A stretch of 64,000 bases of DNA from Pectobacterium sp. PL152 (GTDB taxonomy: Bacteria > Pseudomonadota > Gammaproteobacteria > Enterobacterales > Enterobacteriaceae), in NCBI GenBank assembly GCA_021907015.1, contig CP091064.1, positions 4,216,001 to 4,280,000 on the forward strand, given 5' to 3'. Positions 1 to 12,243 of this stretch are shown one piece after another. Numbering within the stretch: the first letter of the stretch is position 1; the number at the start of each line of letters is the position of its first letter. A model generated the notes under the pieces. It did no database searches and had not been told where the DNA came from. It saw nothing but the letters and a program-made list of their open reading frames with translations. The position numbers were made by a program, and so were the translations under genes.

Positions 1-408
1 CTACCCCTTCTGCATGGGTGATAGGCATGGAGTTTTTTTCAAACTCAACCAGGTAGGGTGAGTCATCCAGCGTCTCATGAAAGCGCAAGAAGAGGGTGGT
101 CTTCGCATCACACTGCTCAAGAGTGATGTTACTGCCTGAGTGGGTGATATGCGTTTGGATATATTGTCGAATGGCCTGGGTATCGAGGGGGACTACCGGC
201 GTAATCAGGGTAACGAGGCCACCTGCAGGAGTGGTGGTGAGGTGAAAGCCACTGGTTTTATTTCCCCGATCGTCATGAACGATCTCAGGCGTGAAGCAGC
301 CATAGGTATAGTCACCGATAGCACGACGTTGATCGTGAAAGACGAAAGCTCGATCAAGCAAAAAAAGGACGTCAGATCTTTTTCTGGATTTAGTGTTTCA
401 GTCTTCAT
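1..408 (-). CDS. Third gene of Hint-domain operon, partial, one frameshift, unknown function
   Basis: Minus-strand gene starting at ATG 408-406 and running off the left window edge. Its start overlaps the last codons of the preceding gene (stop at 398-400), so the two are probably translationally coupled. The first 16 codons (MKTETLNPEKDLTSFF) are open, then a run of seven A at 360-366 (T on the coding strand) shifts the frame; the shifted frame is then open to base 1 and reads like a globular protein (segments such as FVFHDQRRAIGDYTYGCFTP and FLRFHETLDDSPYLVEFEK). No signal peptide is visible. I do not recognise the family. The homopolymer position suggests either a sequencing indel or a young pseudogene. 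Confidence 0.55.
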
Positions 409-2152
409 TTTCAGCCTCAAGCATAATGGTTTGATTGCCTGTCACATAGTCCGACCATTGGCCGTTACCGATTTTGTAGCGAAACCCTGCGGCGTAAATT
501 GATGTGACATTCCATTGATATTCATAGCAATTATTCTGGGGTGTAAACGTATGATCCTGCGTTTGGGTTTCTCCCTGAGCCTGAAAACTCAGCGTGGCAT
601 AGCGGATTCCAGCAGCAAACTGTGTAGTGATGGTGGCGTGTTGTGCGCCGAACTGGGGAAGCTATAAGCACCGAGGGTGGCTGACTGGATGATTGGCATA
701 TCGAGCACCACTGAGGCGGTGCTATCGTTATCCCAGGCGGTCACTTTGGCATAGGCATCACGTCCCTGTTATCGGATAACTAAAACAGGGTGAAGCCAGC
801 GTGAGTTCAAACGTTTCTGGCAGATTAGCGGAGTAGTAGTTTCCCCAATCATACTGTGTTGTGCGAAGGTTGGGTCGATAGTGATGGTCAGGAACTGACA
901 AGGAAAACTGGAATAGTCCAGCGTCAGCATTTTGTTATTGCTGGTTCGTAACTCAGTGACGAGAGAGAGATACCCTTTGTCGGTCGGATAGCTAACGCGA
1001 ATATGGTACTGATATTCACTATCTGGGTTAAACGTATTATTGATAAATGTGAAGGCCAAATAACTCTGATTGGGGGTTAATCGCTGGGTTAGCCGCTGTT
1101 CGGAAGGATAAAGCTCACCCGGTGGTAAAATGATTTGTATATCAATAAACGACCCATTTTTCAGACCCTGTGGGAAAGCGTAAAGAAGGTTAATCTTTAG
1201 GGTTCCGTCAGGCAGTGAAGGCGCGGTAGTTTGGTGGATAATCTGCTCAGGAGCCTCTTTGGCAACTTGCTGTGCAGCGGCAAACGGATCTAACAAAAGC
1301 AGATGGGGCGCCGTGTTAGCTCAACACGTTTTAAATCAACCATCAGGCGACGTGGCTCCTGTGGGAGCAGCAGACAAATATAGGTCATGTTGGTGTCGGC
1401 GTTACCGATATAGGGCGATCCCAACGTGTTGAACAGGCGATCGAGCAAAGCCTGAGCGAATAACAGCGTTTCTGCCGGGTCTGTCGCGGGGAATGCGGGT
1501 GAGATCGCTAACGGTAGCTGGAGCAGGTTTTCGTACACGTACTGGGTAAGCTGCACATAAGGAAATGCTACCCTGCTGTCGGATACGGGTTTGGCGTCTT
1601 TAACCGTTGCCGCCAGTTTGGCAATCAGCTGGCCGGGATCGCATTCCAGCGTATAATTCAGCCGTGGAGATACGCCCTCGACAAAGCCATCGAGACGGGC
1701 ATTAAAGCCAATAATATTATCCAGCAACGTTTTTCATTAGTTGCGTGGTATCTGCATCGAGTGAGATCAGAAATTGAATCGACAGTGCTGAATACCAATT
1801 TGATCGTAATTCTGATGGGTTAATGCCGAGTTGTGACCCGATGGCGAGTGGAAACCAAGTTTATAGGGGATAATCGGTAAGCCTTGGAGCGCTTTCCTGG
1901 ATGTTGGCGATTGAATACTTCAAGCGTTTCACTGCTGGCAAATTGTAGTTCGGTGGTAAAATTAAGGTCACCGTAGATAATGTTGCTGCTTTGGCTGAGG
2001 ATCACATCCAGTGCAAAGGCCAGTGGATCGCCAGCAATCAGGGCGAAGGGTTCCGGATAAAAATAGTAGACATCAGGTTGCTGATAGGCGGCAACAGCGC
2101 GTAGCCTGTCATCGCTAATAACGTACTGAAAGTCAGGATATCCCCTAAACAT
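398..2152 (-). pseudogene. Second gene of Hint-domain operon, about 585 aa, broken by several frameshifts
   Basis: Open stretches in alternating minus-strand frames join into one product of about 585 residues: it starts MFRGYPDFQYVISDD at 2152, nine bases after the upstream stop, and ends IMLEAENED at 398. Shifts lie near 1930, 1850, 1737 (run of five A), 1290 and 650; an in-frame TAA sits at 769-771 with sequence continuing in the same frame beyond it (QGRDAYAKVTAWD). The second half is rich in alternating beta-type segments (for example YLAFTFINNTFNPDSEYQYH). No signal peptide, membrane segment or catalytic motif is evident and I do not recognise the family. It is either a decayed gene or an intact one carrying several read errors; the nonsense codon slightly favours decay. 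Confidence 0.5.
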
Positions 2153-2161
2153 ATCAATCCC

Positions 2162-3771
2162 TTACCTTATAGTGTCGATATAGTTTTGATAATCCTGACG
2201 CCATTCTTCCGGCAGTTGATTTAGGATATTTATTGGGCGATGGTGGTACGCTTCTTCGTAGTGATGCTGCATTGTGCTATCGCCGACCAGCACGCCAGCG
2301 GCATACATAGTACTGTTACTTGTGGTCAGATCTTTGATGGGGTCGTCAGTAGAAAGATGCAGGTTGTACACCTCAATCTCGCCGTTTTTTTGTTGATCCG
2401 GTGGATATTACAGTGCCCCTCGGAGGTGAGCAGCCGGCTGTCCAGAGTCAGTTCACTCGCCAGTTTTATACCTGTGGTGGTACAGAAAGGGTGACCTAAA
2501 CTGGTGATAAGAGTTTTTAGCTGGCTTCGGCTGTCCTTGAATTCAATCTCAAGATAATTTTGCTCCGCACCGGTAATGACATCCTCCACTCTTAACGTCC
2601 GCCCATCTTGTGATTGCACCCATTCGCCAATGGTGATGTCGTCAATGGTTTTTCTTTACCGTCTCGCATCAAAATAGGGGTGCCTTTACCTAAACAGCCA
2701 TAGGTAATCTGCATGGGTTTTAGTGCATGGGTATTTAAAAGCGTTGTTCAGGATCGATCGTGCCGGGGGCATTGGTAATAAAGCTAGCAACGCTTGCGCA
2801 TTCAATTTGCAGCGTCACTTTAAATATATAATACACCCGCTCACCAGAATTAAAATCGGGGCGTTTGAATTTCAGCCAGTCGAGATCCCAGGATAAAACG
2901 TTGCCGTTAATTCGGGTGTTGGCATCATTAAAGAAGTTAAAATCACTTGCTGGTGTGATCGGATCGCCACCCTGACGCTCACGTACCAGATAAATTGAGT
3001 TATGAGCGTTTATTGGCTTGCTATTATGTAAATCAATATTGCCGAAGTAGGTTATGCTGCCCTTTATTGGCACAGTGACATTGCCGTCAAAACTATGAAA
3101 GTAATCGCAGTCGCTTTCTTGACGCGATAGGCATATTTTTATCAAATTATTTCTATTTAAGTCAGTGGGCGAATCATTTTGAATTAATTTTGGATAGCTT
3201 TGAGTGGTGACAATTTCTGCACCGTAAACGGTCTGGTTATTAATCGTTTGTGAAAAGGTATAAACAATATGAACCGGATAACGAGTTTGCTTTAAACTGG
3301 CTGGGAAGGTACCACTAGCTTGAATAGGGCAATTAGCGGTATAAATATAGTTCTTTTTACATTGTACTTTTCCGGCTGAGTTGCCTGCTTCGTCAAAAAT
3401 GCCTAAGGTTTGCGTGATGTTTACGGCTGATACGGGTAGTGAACCTATGGCATTTGCTGAGAACGTTTGACCATCGGTAGAATCCAGGCTGACGATGCTG
3501 TGTACCTGTTGTGCACTATCGCTATCCCCCATTGCCAGTGAACTGATGGTCTGCTTAGCCAGTTTTTGACTGGCCCAGAGCTGACTGAAGTTAGGATAAC
3601 GAACGGGAGTGACGCCTGCTAGTGCCAGTTGAATATCATAGAATTTAACCAGTAGCGGATCGCTGGTTTTAATTATGAATACACCGGTGTTTGCGTATTT
3701 ATTAATTACTTCACTAATAATATTATTTTCAGGGGAATTGTTTTTCCGCAGGGCGGGGTTATAGGTTGCAT
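2162..3771 (-). pseudogene. Hint (intein/hedgehog-like) domain protein, first gene of a three-gene operon, frameshifted
   Basis: After correcting one-base losses in A runs (near 3746, 2655 and 2393) and a shift near 2745, the minus strand reads as one protein of about 537 residues. It starts MQPITPPCGK at 3771. Residues about 1-345 form an unrecognised N-terminal part (KTSDPLLVKFYDIQLALAGV, then beta-rich). A Hint domain follows: Cys block GCLGKGTPILMRDG (Cys codon 2694-2696), TIDDITIGEWV, the block-B-like histidine in LGHPFCTTTGIKLASEL, and the end block VYNLHL...MYAAGVLVGD. A short tail ends YQNYIDTIR. The terminal His-Asn of self-splicing inteins is replaced by Gly-Asp, so C-terminal cleavage is not expected; thioester formation at Cys could remain. 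The Hint assignment is firm, the role of the rest unknown. Confidence 0.7.
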
Positions 3772-4822
3772 AATATTGTTTCCCAATGAGCTTTCTTTAT
3801 TAGCTTATGCGGTTTTTATGAAAAACGCGTTGATTTATATAAATTAATTTATGTTTAGCGTAATGAAATAGTGTATTGGCTTTCGCCAGTAAAAACCTTT
3901 ACTAAGGGTGGATATCGTTTTGATGCTATCAAAAAATAGGTGAAACACTCGTTACTTAACCATTGGTAACTCTGGGTAATGAAGCTCCAATATGTTGTAA
4001 ATAATGAAAATTTGTTTTTTATTTGGTCTGTAAAATTGAAAATTCATTAAAGTGGCAAAGTTTTTAAATAGAATAAATGAATACCGAGTGCTCAGTGTCA
4101 TAACCGTCGAAAATAATGTTAGCAGCAATGCTAAAAAAACTACTGTGAGGAATGATCGGAGCGATTTGGAAAAACATGCTTAGTATGACGGCGATGAGAA
4201 TGAAAACGATGGAGTAACACTAGCAAAGCTGTAGTTAAAAATGGATGCTATATCCGCATTTTTATTAGGTTTACTCTCCTTGTTCCACTCGCTGACACCT
4301 GTCTATCCAATTTGTTGAATGTGTCCAGTGCTGGAAGTGAATAAAGCTCCATTCATTTGAATTTATTCGTTAATATAGCGGATTAAATTTGATAAAAATG
4401 GCATTACGTCATCATAAATAATTTCGGCATATTTTGTGACTGTCATCACAAAAATGACGGTATAGATGAAAAAATGAATCGTCAATTATAGTTTTAATGT
4501 ATAAAAAAATTTTTTTATGTGATTTAATTTTTAAAATGAGCGTCGCTCACGCTAACCGTTTTTGTTTCTGCTCAAAACGGTAGGACATTCGCCAGTATGT
4601 AGATCCCTTCGGGTGTACAAGTAGATGCCATATTGACCTTGGCCCAAATCAATCCAGTGCTGAACAAAGAGGGGAGAGCAGGTGAACTTATCGCTTGATA
4701 CTAAAAAATTCTTTGTGGGGTAAGCGTTTTGTCACTGACATTCATATTTCGCCCTTCATCGAAGTGTTCAGCACTGAAAACGGTACAGTCATACCCGTGT
4801 CTAATACCTAGAGGGTAGGAAT
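3772..4822. other. AT-rich gene-free stretch
   Basis: About 1 kb without a convincing reading frame. It separates the divergent Hint operon (minus) and the monooxygenase operon (plus), so it should hold both promoters. A small inverted repeat (ACCGTTTT and AAAACGGT) lies near 4554-4581. I see no transposase, RNA gene or coding remnant that I can support. Confidence 0.5.
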
Positions 4823-5146
4823 GTGATCGCAGTACTTTTTGAAGCAGATGTTATTCCCACACAACAAGAGCGTTATCTCCAGCTTGCTGCTGAATTGAAA
4901 CCGCTATTAGCCGATATTGATGGTTTTATTTCTATCGAGCGTTTCCAAAGTCTGACAGCAGCGGGAAAGATACTGTCATTGTCTTGGTGGCGGGATGAAG
5001 AGGCCGTATTGCTATGGAAACAAAACGTTTTGCATAAAGCGGCTCAGGCAGAAGGACGTCAATCTATCTTCTCTTTTTATCGCATCCGTATTGCCCAGGT
5101 GCTCAGAGGCTATTCATCAGAAACCAGAGGTCAGGCCGATGTATGA
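4823..5146 (+). CDS. Antibiotic biosynthesis monooxygenase (ABM) domain protein
   Basis: A 107-residue single-domain protein of the dimeric alpha-beta barrel superfamily, ABM type. Visible features are the N-terminal strand [20 protein letters not shown], the central [11 protein letters not shown] typical of ABM proteins, and [15 protein letters not shown], the common pattern before the second half of the ferredoxin-like fold. Such proteins are small cytosolic cofactor-free oxygenases, haem-degrading enzymes or ligand-binding relatives; the substrate cannot be told here. Translation starts at GTG 4823 behind GAGGGTAGGAAT, since the ATG two bases earlier is followed directly by a stop. The stop overlaps the start of the ACT gene (ATG 5140), indicating coupling with that gene and the ArsR gene beyond. 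Confidence 0.75.
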   Translation: MIAVLFEADVIPTQQERYLQLAAELKPLLADIDGFISIERFQSLTAAGKILSLSWWRDEEAVLLWKQNVLHKAAQAEGRQSIFSFYRIRIAQVLRGYSSETRGQADV

Positions 5147-5532
5147 CATCCATGTTGTTTTAAATAATGCGCCGGGCGAACTGGCGGCACTGGGGACAGT
5201 ATTAGGTCAAAACGGTATTGGCCTTGAGGGTGGTGGCGTATTTACTGTTGCAGACAAAGCACATGCGCATTTTCTTGTTGAGAAGGGGGGATGAGGCCAA
5301 AACAGTGCTTGAAAACGCAGGATTTCAGGTTGAAAGCGTATGCAGGCCATTGATCCGAAAACTGAAGCAAGAGCGCCCCGGTGAATTAGGAGAAATTGCG
5401 GCAACACTGGCTGAGAAGGGGGTTAATATTCTGTGCCAATATAGCGACCATGCAAACCAGCTGATCCTTGTGACCGATAATGATAGGGTTGCCAGCAAAG
5501 CAACGGAGAAATGGGCTGTCGTGCCTGAGTAA
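5140..5532 (+). CDS. Tandem ACT-domain protein, one frameshift at a G run
   Basis: Starts at ATG 5140 inside the end of the ABM gene. The first frame reads [19 protein letters not shown], a clear ACT domain start (the NAPGELA loop), and stops at 5292 after a run of six G (5285-5290). One frame over, the protein continues through [14 protein letters not shown] and a second ACT-like unit with [19 protein letters not shown], ending at 5532. Two ACT domains in about 130 residues with no enzyme attached suggest a small-molecule (usually amino acid) binding regulator. Deleting one G restores a single frame, so this is probably intact. It is followed after one base by the ArsR gene, so sensor and regulator may act together; that is inference. 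Confidence 0.6.
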
Positions 5533-5533
5533 C

Positions 5534-6234
5534 ATGTTAAAACACGCTAATTCAACAGATAGCGGTGATGCTTTGGAACATTCAATGGCGGCCTTAGCTG
5601 CTGCCATGTCTGATCCGTCCCGCATAAAAATGCTCTGCGCCTTGATGGATGGACGTGCATGGACAGCGACAGAGTTAAGTGCGGTCGCTGATATCGCGGC
5701 ATCAACTGCCAGTGCCCATCTGTCACGGTTGGTCAGTGAGGGGCTGATTACCTGTCTTTCGCAGGGGCGTCATCGTTATTACCGTCTGGCTGGAACAGAC
5801 ATTGCCGGGCTGATTGAAAATCTGATGGGCGTATCATGGCGCTCAACATCATCAGCTAAAATCAGCACACCTTCCTCATTACGGGTTTCCCGGACATGTT
5901 ATGACCATTTAGCGGGTGAGATCGCGGTTCATATCTATGATTTTATGGTTGCTGAAGGTTGATTACGTCAGATGGCGCGTCAATGACGCCATCAGGACAA
6001 GAACAGTTCCGGGAGTTAGGTATTATGTCCAAGCCAAAGACACGACGTAAAACGTGCTGCGGCTGCCTTGACTGGAGTGAGCGGCGATTTCATCTTGGTG
6101 GTGAGGCTGGTGCTGCCTTTTTCGCGCATTGTGAGCAAAAAGGATGGTTAACCAGAATACCGGGATTCAGAGAAGTAACTATTACTGCCAGTGGGAAACT
6201 GGCATTTAAAAAATTATTCGGGTTGTATACGTAA
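5534..6234 (+). CDS. ArsR-family winged-helix regulator, one frameshift
   Basis: Starts at ATG 5534, one base after the ACT stop. The N-terminal half is an ArsR winged helix: AAAMSDPSRIKMLCALMDG for the first helices, TATELSAVADIAASTASAHL for the helix-turn-helix and LITCLSQGRHRYYRLA for the wing. The frame ends at 5962; shifting one base at GAAGGTTGATTACG (GG probably GGG) gives a second part with CCGCLDWSERRFHLGGEAGA, the C-terminal signature of long ArsR proteins of this subtype. The joined product is about 233 residues, normal for it. No Cys pair typical of metal sensing is evident in the DNA-binding helix. It probably autoregulates the three-gene operon and responds to a small organic ligand. 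Confidence 0.7.
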
Positions 6235-6303
6235 TTTTAGATTGTAATCTATTGTTTTTATCTATTTTCTCTAAAAGAGAAGACAGGGAAAGTATGAAAA
6301 GAA

Positions 6304-6349
6304 ACTCATCGTGGAAACGACACTCAATGCCGATCTTCCGGCGATGAGT
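6304..6349 (+). terminator. Candidate terminator after ArsR operon
   Basis: Inverted repeat ACTCATCG (6304-6311) and CGATGAGT (6342-6349) with a 30-base loop, followed by CGTTTTATTATT. It lies about 70 bases past the ArsR stop. The long loop makes it a modest candidate. Confidence 0.4.
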
Positions 6350-6365
6350 CGTTTTATTATTGAGC

Positions 6366-6487
6366 CTACCCACGTAATGTGGACACAGCCCTAAGCGAGG
6401 TTCTGGTTTTCAAATTGTTCCGGGCTGAGACCGCCATAAGCACTGTAGTGTTGCCACCGATTCTAATCACACTCGATATCATTAAAC
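6366..6487 (-). mobile_element. Remnant of IS3-family transposase (OrfB C-terminus)
   Basis: On the minus strand the stretch reads VFNDIECD, a stop, then NRWQHYSAYGGLSPEQFENQ and NLA followed by TAG. The Y-x-LSPEQFE end is the usual C-terminus of IS3-family integrase-type transposases. Directly outside it is TGTCCACATTACGTGG, which resembles an IS3-type terminal repeat. Only about 40 codons are left, with an internal TAG, so the element is dead. It abuts the truncated ccdB at 6492. Confidence 0.7.
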
Positions 6488-6491
6488 ACAG

Positions 6492-6727
6492 TTGCAATTG
6501 AATCGTCGGATAGTGATCCCATTGCTCCCTATTGAAAAGTATCCGGCAGGCCGCCGACCGGATCGCCTTGTCCCCGTCGTCAGGCTGACGGACGGCAAAG
6601 AATACGCCGTAATGACCCACGAGCTGGCAAGTATCCCTGTTCAGGCCCTGGGGCGGTGTTTTGTGATGCGTCGCAGCACCGTTCTCAGGTAAAGGCTGCA
6701 ATAGACTTCCTCATCGACGGGTTCTGA
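6492..6727 (+). pseudogene. ccdB: CcdB toxin, N-terminally truncated, one frameshift
   Basis: The frame reads RRIVIPLLPIEKYPAGRRP, LVPVVRLTDGKEYAVMTHE and LASIPVQALG, the C-terminal two thirds of CcdB, which poisons DNA gyrase. A missing G in GGGG near 6655 breaks the frame; beyond it VFCDASQHRSQVKAAIDFLI and DGF complete the natural C-terminus at TGA 6725-6727. The first 25 to 30 residues are absent: the upstream sequence is the IS3 remnant, and no ccdA antitoxin is present. In known CcdB the C-terminal residues are needed for gyrase poisoning and the N-terminal strands for the dimer fold, so the fragment should be inactive. Confidence 0.8.
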
Positions 6728-7005
6728 CGTTTCTTTCTATTCTGTTAAACAGGCATGCCTTTAATCGTGGGTGACGGGCGCCTATTCAAATTCGTCTATT
6801 GTGCGGAAGAGAAACATCTCCCGGTTTTTCGCATTAAACGGAACCGACATTCCGTTCCTTAAGCGCCCAACGCTATGCGGGTCACTCCGCCATCGAACCA
6901 ACTTGGCCCTAAATCTGACCACCACATGTTCCCGATGCAGAGGGAACACTGAAAAAGCATCGGGAAGCTTTTTTACGTGAACGTATTGATTAAATGACTA
7001 AAAAC
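6728..7005 (+). other. Short uncharacterised stretch between ccdB remnant and tRNA-Asn
   Basis: A 34-codon frame from ATG 6754 (MPLIVGDGRLFKFVYCAEEK) and a short end reading LKKHREAFLRERID before TAA at about 6993 look like scraps of coding sequence. I cannot assign either to a family. The position beside a tRNA 3' end and a dead toxin gene suggests debris of an integrated element. Confidence 0.35.
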
Positions 7006-7041
7006 AAAAATCCCGCTTAAGTTTCCTTAAGCGGGATTTTC
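7006..7041 (-). terminator. Rho-independent terminator of tRNA-Asn
   Basis: Near-perfect hairpin AAATCCCGCTTAAG / CTTAAGCGGGATTT just past the 3' end of the minus-strand tRNA, ending in a T-rich tract on that strand (complement of AAAACAAAAA). Spacing is a few bases from the CCA end. Confidence 0.85.
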
Positions 7042-7047
7042 TAAATT

Positions 7048-7123
7048 TGGCTCCTCTGACTGGACTCGAACCAGTGACATACGGATTAACAGTCCGCCGT
7101 TCTACCGACTGAACTACAGAGGA
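7048..7123 (-). tRNA. tRNA-Asn (anticodon GTT)
   Basis: The minus strand reads TCCTCTGTAGTTCAGTCGG as acceptor stem and D-arm, ACTGTTAATCC around anticodon GTT, GGTTCGAGTCC as T-arm, and closes TCAGAGGAGCCA with CCA encoded. All four stems pair. The length is 76 nt. The 3' end faces the accessory block at 1-7000, the usual orientation when an element has integrated at a tRNA 3' end. Confidence 0.97.
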
Positions 7124-7265
7124 ATCGTGTGAACGGGGCGCATAATAACGGCGTGTGCCGCGCATGTCAAAGGCGTAAACCACAAAATTGCACTGTTCGG
7201 TGAGAGAATGTGCAATCTGCCGATATTTTTGGCAAATACCGGCATTTTATCGTGTCCTGGCATCG

Positions 7266-8528
7266 CTAGAGTGTATTCACCTGCGCTTTTTGTTTGTCGG
7301 AAAAGGCATACAACGGCCCTTTTCCCGACAGCGTGAATAGGGATACCGCCGTGAAGGAGAGGGCGATGCCGCCTAAAATCAGGTAAGTGCCATGAAAACC
7401 GATACTGTCATACATATTGCCAGCAAAGATGGACATGAAAATGATTGATATCTGTTTAAAGAAACAGAAGCACACCAGATAAATCGTCGCGGAAAAGCGG
7501 ACTTCAAAGACTGTGGTGATGTATTTGAAGCAGCCTACAATCAGGAACGGCACTTCAAACATGTGCAGCGTTTTCAGCACAATCACTTCCAGTACAGAAC
7601 TGGCAAAAGCGGAGCCAATGATGCGTACGGACATAATTGTCCCAGCGATGAGCAGGGCGTTTTTACCGCCGATACGGTTCACTATGAGCGGCGCAAAAAA
7701 CATGATGGTGGCATTAAGCAATTCACCCAGCGTGGTGACGTAGCCAAATACTCTCGTACCTTCCTGCCGGGTTTCGAAAAATGAGGTGAAGAAGTTGGCA
7801 AACTGCTGATCGAACACATCATAGGTGCACGATACGCCGACGACATAGAGGGTCAGGAACCAGATCTTGCGTTCTTTTAACAGCTCGGCCGCCATTTTCA
7901 GGCTAAAAGGTTTCTGATTGGAGCCAACCTGATCGGCAACGATAGCGCTGGAAGAGACCTCCGGTTTCGCCAACAGCAGCAGGACGGCGAGGATGACGGC
8001 GCACGCTGAACCAAGCCAGAAAACAAACTGGTTATTGATGGTAAACATAATCCCGACGATAGACGCGCAGAGCGCCCAACCGAGGCAGCCGAACAGGCGT
8101 GCACGGCCAAACTCAAACTGGCTGCGGCGGCTGACTTTCTCGATATAGGCTTCAATGGCCGGTGCGCCGCCGTTGTTGATAAAGCCCAGATAAATTCCGC
8201 CGACGATAGAACCTAGCACGATATTGTATTTTAGCAATGGGCCAAAAACATAAATAAAGAACGGAGCAAAAAACACGAGCATAATGGTAATGATCCACAG
8301 CAGGTGTTTTCTCAATCCTAATTTATCGGATAGTAAGCCAAATATAGGCTGAAATAGCAGGGCAAAAAAGGAAATACAGGCGAAGATAATTCCCGTATCA
8401 CTTTTACTTATTTGGTTGATATCGTGAAGCCAAATAGGGAAGAACGGAAAATAAGCCCCCATGATGAAGAAGTAGAAAAAGAAAAACAGGCCGAATATCC
8501 AGAAATTCTTATTATGTAGGTAGTACAT
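7266..8528 (-). CDS. lacY: Lactose/proton symporter LacY
   Basis: Twelve-helix major-facilitator permease in the inner membrane that imports lactose with a proton. The start at 8528 gives [20 protein letters not shown], matching the E. coli LacY N-terminus, behind a GGAGA ribosome site; an upstream in-frame ATG at 8561 is less likely. Functional residues of LacY are recognisable: Glu126 and Arg144 equivalents ([22 protein letters not shown]), Glu269 (LGELLNA), Arg302 (MSVRIIG), and His322/Glu325 ([11 protein letters not shown]). The 420-residue length is normal. It is the last gene of lacZY, separated from lacZ by about 290 bases holding two palindromic repeats; no lacA follows. Confidence 0.96.
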   Translation of the reverse strand: MYYLHNKNFWIFGLFFFFYFFIMGAYFPFFPIWLHDINQISKSDTGIIFACISFFALLFQPIFGLLSDKLGLRKHLLWIITIMLVFFAPFFIYVFGPLLKYNIVLGSIVGGIYLGFINNGGAPAIEAYIEKVSRRSQFEFGRARLFGCLGWALCASIVGIMFTINNQFVFWLGSACAVILAVLLLLAKPEVSSSAIVADQVGSNQKPFSLKMAAELLKERKIWFLTLYVVGVSCTYDVFDQQFANFFTSFFETRQEGTRVFGYVTTLGELLNATIMFFAPLIVNRIGGKNALLIAGTIMSVRIIGSAFASSVLEVIVLKTLHMFEVPFLIVGCFKYITTVFEVRFSATIYLVCFCFFKQISIIFMSIFAGNMYDSIGFHGTYLILGGIALSFTAVSLFTLSGKGPLYAFSDKQKAQVNTL

Positions 8529-8548
8529 GATGCTTTCTCCGATAGGCA

Positions 8549-8604
8549 TTATACCCGTCATACTTCAAGCTGCCTGTATGCAGTTCGAGTTATTTAGGTA
8601 TATA
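8549..8604. repeat. Short enterobacterial palindromic repeat (ERIC-like), copy A
   Basis: Begins TATACCCGTCATACTTCAAG and ends GTTCGAGTTATTTAGGTATA; the two ends are imperfect inverted repeats of each other. It is an internally deleted form of the 111-bp copy at 8670. It lies just upstream of lacY in the lacZ-lacY transcript, where it would form a hairpin. Confidence 0.75.
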
Positions 8605-8669
8605 TCCGCAACGTTTATTTTGACGGCGGATATATATTTGCTGGATATAAACAGGATGGAAAGAGGCGG

Positions 8670-8780
8670 TATACCCGTCATACTTCAAGCTGCAGGTGCG
8701 TTGGTTACGCTACTCGGCGCACTCACGTGCCTCGCCCTTGGGAACGCTGCTTGCGTGCAACTCGAATTATTTAGGTAGAT
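8670..8780. repeat. Enterobacterial palindromic repeat (ERIC-like), copy B, full length
   Basis: Begins TATACCCGTCATACTTCAAG and ends CAACTCGAATTATTTAGG, with a GC-rich middle of about 65 bases. The ends match copy A and are mutually inverted, as in ERIC-type non-autonomous repeats. Half-site fragments of the same end occur near 38497-38514 (ATGCAACTTGAAGTATGACG) and, degenerate, near 47165-47190. Confidence 0.75.
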
Positions 8781-8820
8781 ATCCGCGCTCTTTCGTTGTT
8801 TTTTAATACTGCTTTTCATA

Positions 8821-11994
<3,174 letters not shown>

Positions 11995-12000
11995 TTATTA

Positions 12001-12021
12001 AATTGTTATCCGCTCACAATT
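12001..12021 (-). promoter_or_regulatory. lac operator, identical to E. coli O1
   Basis: The plus strand shows AATTGTTATCCGCTCACAAT followed by T; its complement is the 21-bp E. coli O1 operator (AATTGTGAGCGGATAACAAT plus T). It sits 52 bases upstream of the lacZ start, over the expected transcription start, so LacI from the adjacent gene should repress there. Confidence 0.93.
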
Positions 12022-12033
12022 CGTATTGCTCAT

Positions 12034-12094
12034 AACATATCGACTCGTCAGGGCGAGTAAAGTGGAACGTGACAATAAAGTGGAAGCGATCACA
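12034..12094 (-). promoter_or_regulatory. lacZ promoter with upstream CRP-like site
   Basis: On the minus strand, TTTACT (12061-12056) and TATGTT (12039-12034) form -35 and -10 boxes 16 bases apart; the -10 is the same as in E. coli lac and the -35 differs in one base. Upstream, TGTGATCGCTTCCACT (about 12094-12079) has one good CRP half-site, centred roughly 60 bases before the expected start, as in E. coli. The second half-site is poor. Confidence 0.65.
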
Positions 12095-12243
12095 AAGATC
12101 GTTTGTAAAAAGAATAAGAGAACATCGAATTTGGAAGGTGCTACGCAATAAATCAACAAAGAATAATAAATAACTTATTGTTTATTATCTTATTTTGTTA
12201 TGGTTTGGCATCGGTAGTGAAAAATAACCCGATGTGTAAAGGG

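Noticed and set aside
1340..1365. Possible attachment-site copy of the tRNA-Asn 3' end (GGCTCCTGTGGGA)
   Set aside because: It matches only seven consecutive bases of the tRNA end (GGCTCCT) and lies inside coding sequence.
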